Assembly (NCBI GenBank): GCA_964468375.1
Contig: CAYXUW010000085.1
Location: forward strand, 1-10,194
Reading direction: 5' to 3'
DNA: 10,194 nucleotides
Source of the DNA: CAYXUW01 sp964468375
Lineage (GTDB): Bacteria > Planctomycetota > Phycisphaerae > Sedimentisphaerales > Anaerobacaceae
Shown here: positions 6,351-10,194 of the stretch, piece after piece
Position numbering within the stretch: the first letter of the stretch is position 1
Layout of the letters: each line of letters begins with the position of its first letter
Position numbers and translations under genes: made by a program
The notes under the pieces: generated by a model
What the model saw: only the letters and a program-made list of their open reading frames with translations
What the model was told of the DNA's origin: nothing
The model's database searches: none

Positions 6351-6641
6351 TTACTTTTCGATAATTCCCAGAATATCGCTTTCGCGTAAAACCACGAATT
6401 TCTCCCCGTCAACATCCACTTCGCTGCCTATATATCTGGCGTAGATGACCTCGTCATTTTTCTTCACATTCATCTCGCTTCGTTTGCCGTCTTCGAGCAG
6501 CTTGCCCGACCCCACGGCTATTATTTTACCGATTTGCGGTTTCTCCTTCGCCGTATCCGGCAGAATAATCCCGCCGCTGGTTTTTTCTTCCGCCTCGGAT
6601 TGCTTTATCACAACTCTGTCATATAAAGGCCTAAGTTTCAT
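6351..6641 (-). CDS. groES: GroES, 10 kDa co-chaperonin
   Basis: A 96-residue protein when started at the ATG at 6641, giving the canonical opening MKLRPLYDRVVIKQ. An in-frame TTG six codons upstream would add MTKEQA, but an AAGGAG lies between it and the ATG at proper spacing, so the ATG is chosen. The mobile loop that docks on GroEL is clear (EKTSGGIILPDTAKEKPQ, with the Ile-Ile-Leu tripeptide), as is the closing part DVDGEKFVVLRESDILGII. It forms a heptameric lid over the GroEL cavity. It sits between two groEL genes, 43 bp after groEL2 and 34 bp before groEL1, and may serve both rings. Confidence 0.95.
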   Translation of the reverse strand: MKLRPLYDRVVIKQSEAEEKTSGGIILPDTAKEKPQIGKIIAVGSGKLLEDGKRSEMNVKKNDEVIYARYIGSEVDVDGEKFVVLRESDILGIIEK

Positions 6642-6647
6642 TGCTTG

Positions 6648-6653
6648 CTCCTT
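6648..6653 (-). promoter_or_regulatory. Ribosome binding site of groES
   Basis: AAGGAG on the minus strand, 6 nt before ATG at 6641. It decides the start against the upstream in-frame TTG at 6659. Confidence 0.8.
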
Positions 6654-6684
6654 AGTCAAATCATTTTCCGTTTCCTTCTCTCGT

Positions 6685-8361
6685 TTACATCATACCCATT
6701 CCGCCCATACCGCCCATTCCTCCCATGCCCATACCGCCTCCCATTCCTCCCGGCGGCATTGCAGGAGCTTCCTCTTTTTCCTTGGGCTTTTCAGTAATAA
6801 GACAATCTGTGGTGAGCAGTAAGTTGGCTATACTCACGGCATTCTCCAGGGCGATACGTGTCACCTTCGCAGGATCGATGACGCCGGCCTCGAAAAGGTC
6901 TTCGTATGTGTCGGTGTTGGCGTTATAGCCGAAGCCGTCTCTGCCTTCGGTCACTTTATTAACCACTAAGTTCGCCGTTGCACCCGCATTGGCGGCAATC
7001 CAGTAGCACGGCGTCGTTAGCGCCTTCGCTACTATATCCGCCCCGGTCTGCTCATCACCTTCGAGTTTCATTTTTCTAACTGCGTCAATGCATCGGATAA
7101 GAGCAACGCCGCCGCCCGGTACAATACCCTCCTCTATGGCCGCTCTCGTAGCGTGAAGCGCATCCTCTATCCGTGCCTTTATTTCTTTCATCTCCGCTTC
7201 GCTCGCCGCACCAACATTGATTTGAGCAACACCGCCGGTCAGCTTCGCCAGGCGTTCCTGCAGCTTCTCGCGGTCGTAATCGCTTGTGGTAATTTCTATT
7301 TCATTTTGGATTTGCTTGATTCTGCCGCCGACAGCTTCCTTGCTGCCTGCCCCCTCGACAATCGTCGTATTATCATTGTCGATGGTAACCTTCTTGGCCT
7401 GTCCCAGCTGCCTGACGCTGATATTTTCCATATCGATTCCCAAATCCTTGAAAATCGGCTCCGCCCCTGTCAGCGCCGCAATATCAGCCAGCATTGCTTT
7501 TCTCCGGTCGCCGTAACCAGGCGCCTTCACCGCCGCTACCTGAAGTACGCCTTTGAGTTTATTAACCACCAATGTAGCCAACGCCTCGCTCTCAACGTCT
7601 TCTGCGATAATCAAAAGCGGCCTCTTACTTTTTGCAACCTTTTCAAGCAGCGGAACAAGCTTAGCAACATTGCTTATCTTCTCCTCGTAAACCAGTATGT
7701 ACGGCTTTTCCAGCTCGCATACCATATTGTCAGTATCAGTCACGAAATGCGGCGAAAGATAACCGCGGTCAAACTGCATACCCTCTACGAAGTCGACGGT
7801 TGTATCCAGCCCTTTGCCTTCTTCGACGGTAATAACCCCGTCCTTACCGACTTTCTGGAATGCGTCGGCCATCTTATTACCTATCGTGGTATCGTTGTTG
7901 GCAGATATCGATGCGACATTGACAATGTCAGTTCTCTTACTGATATCCACCGGCTTTGCCAGCGACTTCAGCTTTTTCGTTACCTCTTTAGCAGCCCTGT
8001 GCATACCACGCGCCAGAGACATCGCATCTGCACCTGCCGCCAAATTCCGGTAGGCCTCCTTGAACATCGCCTCAGTAAGCACCGTCGCTGTCGTTGTCCC
8101 GTCGCCGGCCACCTTCGAAGTCTTGCTCGCCGCCTCTTTGACTAACCTTGCACCGAGGTTTTCTCCCTTATCTATGAACTCGATTTCTTCAGCGACCGTT
8201 ACTCCGTCTTTGGTTACCGTCGGGCCGCCCCAGCCCTTATCTAAGATTGCGTTTCGGCCTCTCGGCCCAAGTGTCGATTTCACCGCCGCCGCCAGTTTCT
8301 CTACGCCGGCAAGCAATCTCGCCCTTGCATCGGTTTCGAATACCAATTCTTTTACTGCCAT
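6685..8361 (-). CDS. groEL: GroEL-type chaperonin paralogue with GGM tail
   Basis: A 558-residue chaperonin subunit, first gene of the cluster. An in-frame TTG six codons upstream would add MRREAI, but the ATG at 8361 gives the normal MAVKELVFETDARARLL start and has a Shine-Dalgarno sequence. ATP-site residues are intact: Asp52 in KDGVTV, GDGTTT (87-92), and Asp400 in RIEDALHATRAAIEEGI with PGGGVAL after it. The apical domain is complete (FDRGYLSPHF; KLVPLLEKV; EDVESEALATLVVNKLKG). It differs from E. coli and from its neighbour at the ring interface: the site of Arg452 is Tyr453 (TTPCYWIAANAG) and that of Glu461 is Thr462. It ends in a Gly-Met-rich tail. The two GroELs are clearly old paralogues, not a recent duplication. 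Separate client sets or mixed rings are possible (inference). Confidence 0.96.
   Translation of the reverse strand: MAVKELVFETDARARLLAGVEKLAAAVKSTLGPRGRNAILDKGWGGPTVTKDGVTVAEEIEFIDKGENLGARLVKEAASKTSKVAGDGTTTATVLTEAMFKEAYRNLAAGADAMSLARGMHRAAKEVTKKLKSLAKPVDISKRTDIVNVASISANNDTTIGNKMADAFQKVGKDGVITVEEGKGLDTTVDFVEGMQFDRGYLSPHFVTDTDNMVCELEKPYILVYEEKISNVAKLVPLLEKVAKSKRPLLIIAEDVESEALATLVVNKLKGVLQVAAVKAPGYGDRRKAMLADIAALTGAEPIFKDLGIDMENISVRQLGQAKKVTIDNDNTTIVEGAGSKEAVGGRIKQIQNEIEITTSDYDREKLQERLAKLTGGVAQINVGAASEAEMKEIKARIEDALHATRAAIEEGIVPGGGVALIRCIDAVRKMKLEGDEQTGADIVAKALTTPCYWIAANAGATANLVVNKVTEGRDGFGYNANTDTYEDLFEAGVIDPAKVTRIALENAVSIANLLLTTDCLITEKPKEKEEAPAMPPGGMGGGMGMGGMGGMGGMGMM
6688..6750 (-). repeat. 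GGM repeat tail of GroEL2
   Basis: Residues 538-558 of the upstream GroEL are almost only Gly and Met in GGM-like units. In E. coli this flexible tail lines the cavity floor and affects folding speed. The coding DNA is correspondingly repetitive. The other GroEL in the cluster lacks it. Confidence 0.85.
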
Positions 8362-8510
8362 AATTGCTTCCCTTCTCAATTCTGTTTCAAATTAAAACTC
8401 AACTTCCCCCTCAATTCGCGTAACTTATAACAGATGAGCAAAAAATATACCAGCTTTAAGCAAATACCGCCCGGTTTTGGCTTCTCTAACCCTAACTGTA
8501 CTGTATACAA

Positions 8511-8534
8511 GCAATTACGTAATGCAAAAATTGC
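8511..8534. promoter_or_regulatory. Nested palindromes upstream of groEL2
   Basis: GCAATT at 8511-8516 and AATTGC at 8529-8534 form an inverted repeat. Inside it lies the perfect 10-bp dyad ATTACGTAAT (8514-8523), and GCAA-AAA-TTGC is at 8524-8534. The stretch is 150-173 bp upstream of the groEL2 ATG and overlaps the weak candidate promoter. It could be an operator standing in for CIRCE, but there is no direct evidence. Confidence 0.25.
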
Positions 8535-8640
8535 TATTACCAAAAGCTAACGCTGCCGCCCGGATGGAAAAACGCACATTTTGGCACGAAATCAAAGCAA
8601 ACTCCGCCAACTTGACAGTCTCTGCAGCTTCCTTAATTCC

Positions 8641-8670
8641 TTGACAAATAGTGCCGAAAAATGGTATAAA
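8641..8670 (+). promoter_or_regulatory. Sigma70-like promoter of the secreted modular protein
   Basis: A consensus -35 TTGACA (8641-8646) is followed by an 18-bp spacer and TATAAA (8665-8670). An AT-rich stretch with TTATACAATAATG follows. The start of transcription would be about 35 nt before the ATG at 8713. Confidence 0.65.
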
Positions 8671-8695
8671 TTATACAATAATGGGGGATTTCCAT

Positions 8696-8706
8696 AAGGA
8701 GAAGGG
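8696..8706 (+). promoter_or_regulatory. Double ribosome binding site
   Basis: AAGGAG (8696-8701) and AAGGG (8702-8706) lie side by side upstream of ATG at 8713. The second is at the better distance (6 nt). This is a strong initiation site, unlike the ATG at 9394 further down the same frame. Confidence 0.7.
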
Positions 8707-8712
8707 TAATAA

Positions 8713-9393
8713 ATGTGCCGTAACCTCGCCTTTACCAGAGCAATAACCGTAATACTGCTGTCAATTCTAATTTCAACGCCGCAGGCGTTCGGCGAAGCCA
8801 GCATTATCGGCTCGTGGGAGACGGGCACATCTCATACGAAAGAATCAGGCAGTAACCGCGCCTTGATTTTCATCGCTCACGGCGAAATGGACGGCACGAT
8901 GAATCTCGTCAATGTATACTACGGCGGACAAGAAATGACCAAGGTCATTGACAAAGACTACAGATCGGGAATCAATGCTTATGTTGCGGCATTTATCCTT
9001 GACGAGGCCGGCATCGTCGCCTCGACCACCGACACGTTTTCCATCAACTGGGATACTGACCCGACAGAAATCAAATATGCTAGCGCATTCTTTGAAAATG
9101 TTAACCAGAGCACTCTCACCGGGGCTTCGGCCACTGCCGGAGGCACAAGCGCTACAATTTCAACCTCCGCACTTGCCACCAGCAGCGGTGATATGGTTAT
9201 TCTCGGCGCTACCTGCGGCAACTCCGGCTCTTATACAATGAACAGCGGCTTTACCGAAGGTATCGACCAGTCAGCTGGCTCATCTACCGGCGCAACCGGT
9301 TATAAGTCTGCAACCGGAGCCTCTGAAACGCCGAGTGTGACCTTCGACAACACTGTAAACCGTCAGGTGATTGTCGGTTTTGTAGTTAATTGA
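8713..9393 (+). CDS. Secreted beta-rich module, possibly the N-terminal part of a split modular enzyme
   Basis: A 226-residue protein. Residues 1-27 look like a signal peptide: basic n-region MCRNLAFTR, hydrophobic AITVILLSILIST, and a likely cut near AFG-E. The rest is a Thr/Ser/Gly-rich, beta-strand-like domain with SNRALIFIAHGE (47-58), NVYYGGQEMTKVI (67-79), AAFILDEAGI, YASAFFENVNQSTL and GDMVILGA (159-166), closing with NRQVIVGFVVN. From memory this matches a common extracellular beta-sandwich module in bacterial surface proteins ('SNR-L...YGGQ-hT...GDhVh'); no family name is assigned. The only cysteine after the signal peptide is Cys168. It ends in TGA, yet the same frame continues at once with ATG for 267 more codons encoding Fn3-like repeats and a hydrolase domain. 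It may therefore be an intact small secreted protein, or the first part of an enzyme cut by a nonsense change. Confidence 0.8.
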   Translation: MCRNLAFTRAITVILLSILISTPQAFGEASIIGSWETGTSHTKESGSNRALIFIAHGEMDGTMNLVNVYYGGQEMTKVIDKDYRSGINAYVAAFILDEAGIVASTTDTFSINWDTDPTEIKYASAFFENVNQSTLTGASATAGGTSATISTSALATSSGDMVILGATCGNSGSYTMNSGFTEGIDQSAGSSTGATGYKSATGASETPSVTFDNTVNRQVIVGFVVN

Positions 9394-9396
9394 ATG
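9391..9396 (+). other. In-frame TGA directly followed by ATG within one continuous reading frame
   Basis: From 8713 to 10194 there are 494 codons in one phase with a single stop, TGA at 9391-9393. ATG follows at 9394-9396 in the same phase, with no Shine-Dalgarno sequence before it. TGA serves as a normal stop here (dnaJ, MarR), so recoding of all TGA codons is ruled out. A change of TGG (Trp) to TGA would explain it with one base. Sequencing error, a true nonsense mutation, or reinitiation are the other options. Confidence 0.7.
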
Positions 9397-10194
9397 CCCC
9401 CCGACCCAAATATCGCTTCTAACCCGGACCCGAACAAAGGCGCCGAAGACGTTTTAGCCTCCACCAATCTGTATTGGGACGCCCCCACAGCATATACGCC
9501 CACCAGCTACGACGTCTATCTCGGAACCGATGCCAACGCCCATAACAATACCAAACACACCGTTTACACCAACAGTTACGATCCACCCACTGACCTGTTG
9601 TTTGGAACAACCTATTACTGGGCCATCGATTCCAATCACAACGGCACAATATACCCCGGCAAAGATTGGCACTTCACAACAATCGATAACAAAGCGGCTA
9701 ATCCAAACCCTAACAACGGTGAAATAAACGTCAGTGTGACAACTAACCTCAGCTGGACAGTCGGCATTAGTATGACCTCCCAGGACCTATACTTCGGAAC
9801 TGACCCAAACGTCTATAACAATCCTATGTACGTCCTCGATACCAACACCTTTGACCCGCCCGGCGACCTCGCGCTCGGAACCGAGTATTACTGGGTCGTG
9901 GACACCAATGACGACGGCACAATATACCCCGGCGACCTGTGGACCTTCTCGACTCCATATCCCGTCACCGTCGGCAGTCTCGTAGCTGACTACATACTAA
10001 GCCAAACCCTCACAGACTACTACGCGACCATTTGCTCTTATTACGGTGTCCTTCTATTCTCCGCAGAAACTGGAAATACCGGACTGAAGAACAGCGTCAT
10101 CGCCGCCTACGAACCATACTACACCGGCCAGCAAACTCCCCATGAAGGTCACGTCGACAACAATGTTTTTGGAATTCTCCCTTTCGAGCTGTAT
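9394..10194 (+). CDS. Fn3-like repeats plus GH88/GH105-like hydrolase domain (partial, right edge)
   Basis: The frame is open for 267 codons to the end of the window. It begins with a proline/asparagine-rich linker (MPPDPNIASNPDPNKG), typical of joints between domains rather than of a protein start, and has no signal peptide although its domains are extracellular types. Two Fn3-like repeats follow (about residues 8-96 and 102-187). Residues 193-267 begin a catalytic domain: GSLVADYILSQ, YYGVLLFSAETGN, then HVDNNVFGILPFELY. This resembles the (alpha/alpha)6 unsaturated-uronyl hydrolases of GH88/GH105, which cut the unsaturated sugar from the ends of lyase products of pectin or glycosaminoglycans. 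The catalytic Asp cannot be assigned because most of the domain is outside. It probably forms one enzyme with the preceding 226-residue module, broken by TGA; if so, this gene is a pseudogene or is expressed by read-through. Confidence 0.7.
   Translation, partial: MPPDPNIASNPDPNKGAEDVLASTNLYWDAPTAYTPTSYDVYLGTDANAHNNTKHTVYTNSYDPPTDLLFGTTYYWAIDSNHNGTIYPGKDWHFTTIDNKAANPNPNNGEINVSVTTNLSWTVGISMTSQDLYFGTDPNVYNNPMYVLDTNTFDPPGDLALGTEYYWVVDTNDDGTIYPGDLWTFSTPYPVTVGSLVADYILSQTLTDYYATICSYYGVLLFSAETGNTGLKNSVIAAYEPYYTGQQTPHEGHVDNNVFGILPFELY
9415..9954 (+). repeat. Two Fn3-like protein repeats
   Basis: Repeat one is coded by 9415-9681 and repeat two by 9697-9954. They share the pattern NPxPNxG...LxW...DxYxGTDxNxxNN...Y...DPPxDLxxGTxYYWxxDxNxxGTIYPGxxWxFxT. 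At DNA level the 20-mer ACGGCACAATATACCCCGGC is exact in both (9641-9660 and 9914-9933, 273 bp apart). Such repeats act as spacers or carbohydrate-contact modules in planctomycete secreted proteins (general knowledge). Confidence 0.75.

Larger units (their letters stand above)
8362..8712. other. Divergent intergenic region between groEL2 and the secreted-protein gene
   Basis: This 351-bp space separates leftward groEL2 from a rightward gene. No convincing protein or RNA gene was seen. The left end has the groEL2 ribosome site, GAAGGGAAG, with AAGGGA 7 nt before ATG (8374-8369). The right end has a good sigma70-like promoter for the rightward gene. No CIRCE element (TTAGCACTC-N9-GAGTGCTAA) or half of one is seen, so HrcA control is not supported. 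Possible groEL2 promoter elements are weak: TTTTTG (8530-8525), 17 bp, TATACA (8507-8502) on the minus strand. A cluster of small palindromes lies in the same place. The words CCGCCCGG occur twice (8467-8474, 8556-8563) without clear meaning. Confidence 0.6.

Noticed and set aside
6642..6659. TTG start for groES giving six extra residues
   Set aside because: AAGGAG at 6653-6648 serves the ATG at 6641, which gives the canonical GroES N-terminus.
7153..8145. Long plus-strand reading frame (330 codons) opposite groEL2
   Set aside because: Antisense shadow of a conserved chaperonin gene; no family features.
8362..8379. TTG start for groEL2 giving six extra residues
   Set aside because: The AAGGGA ribosome site lies inside those codons and points to the ATG at 8361; GroEL proteins normally begin with MA-K.
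8496..8511. LexA-like box (CTGT-N8-CAAG)
   Set aside because: Only one half matches CTGT/ACAG fully, and planctomycete LexA sites are not known to follow the E. coli form.
8592..8828. Minus-strand 78-codon frame across the divergent promoter
   Set aside because: It overlaps the start, signal peptide and promoter of the rightward gene in antisense and resembles no known small protein.
9391..9393. TGA read as selenocysteine or as a reassigned sense codon
   Set aside because: TGA ends dnaJ and the MarR gene normally, and no SECIS-like hairpin was noticed just after it; the surrounding residues do not look like a redox site.

Overview
The window looks like part of a planctomycete chromosome, most likely of the Phycisphaerae/Sedimentisphaerales type. 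This is inference from two things. The secreted proteins at the right end carry fibronectin-III-like repeats of the style 'ANPNPNNG...LSW...YFGTDPN...YYW.VD...WTFST', common in that phylum. The chaperone locus pairs two unlike GroELs with one GroES and reads dnaJ before grpE. No rRNA, tRNA, CRISPR array or insertion sequence was seen.

Layout. Everything from 1 to 8361 is on the minus strand, so it is transcribed right to left. From upstream to downstream: (i) a heat-shock cluster, groEL2 (GGM tail) - groES - groEL1 (no GGM tail) - dnaJ - grpE - fmdB-like zinc ribbon, 8361 to 2614; (ii) a three-gene cassette with its own sigma70-like promoter, encoding a pyridoxamine-phosphate-oxidase-fold flavoprotein, a DUF3788 protein and a MarR repressor, 2488 to 1110; (iii) a TauE/SafE (DsbD/CcdA-like) membrane protein overlapping by 11 bp a membrane protein that runs off the left edge and is probably of the 4Fe-4S type, 1000 to 1. 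The region 8362-8712 is a 351-bp divergent intergenic space. Rightward from 8713 lies a secreted modular reading frame: signal peptide plus beta-rich module, then an in-frame TGA, then two Fn3-like repeats and the start of a GH88/GH105-like glycoside hydrolase domain that runs off the right edge.

How the parts work together. The chaperone genes supply two chaperonin rings, one co-chaperonin lid and the DnaJ/GrpE co-chaperones of DnaK, whose own gene is not here. No CIRCE element is visible upstream. The MarR cassette appears self-regulated: two tandem 15-bp copies of a palindromic sequence cover the spacer, -10 and start region of its promoter. The right-hand frame belongs to extracellular polysaccharide breakdown.

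The points most worth a second look are the single TGA that splits the secreted modular frame while keeping it in phase, the double operator of the MarR cassette, and the divergence of the two GroEL paralogues at ring-interface residues and at the C-terminal tail. GroES and GroEL2 starts are placed at the internal ATG codons with Shine-Dalgarno sequences (6641 and 8361), not at the upstream in-frame TTG codons.
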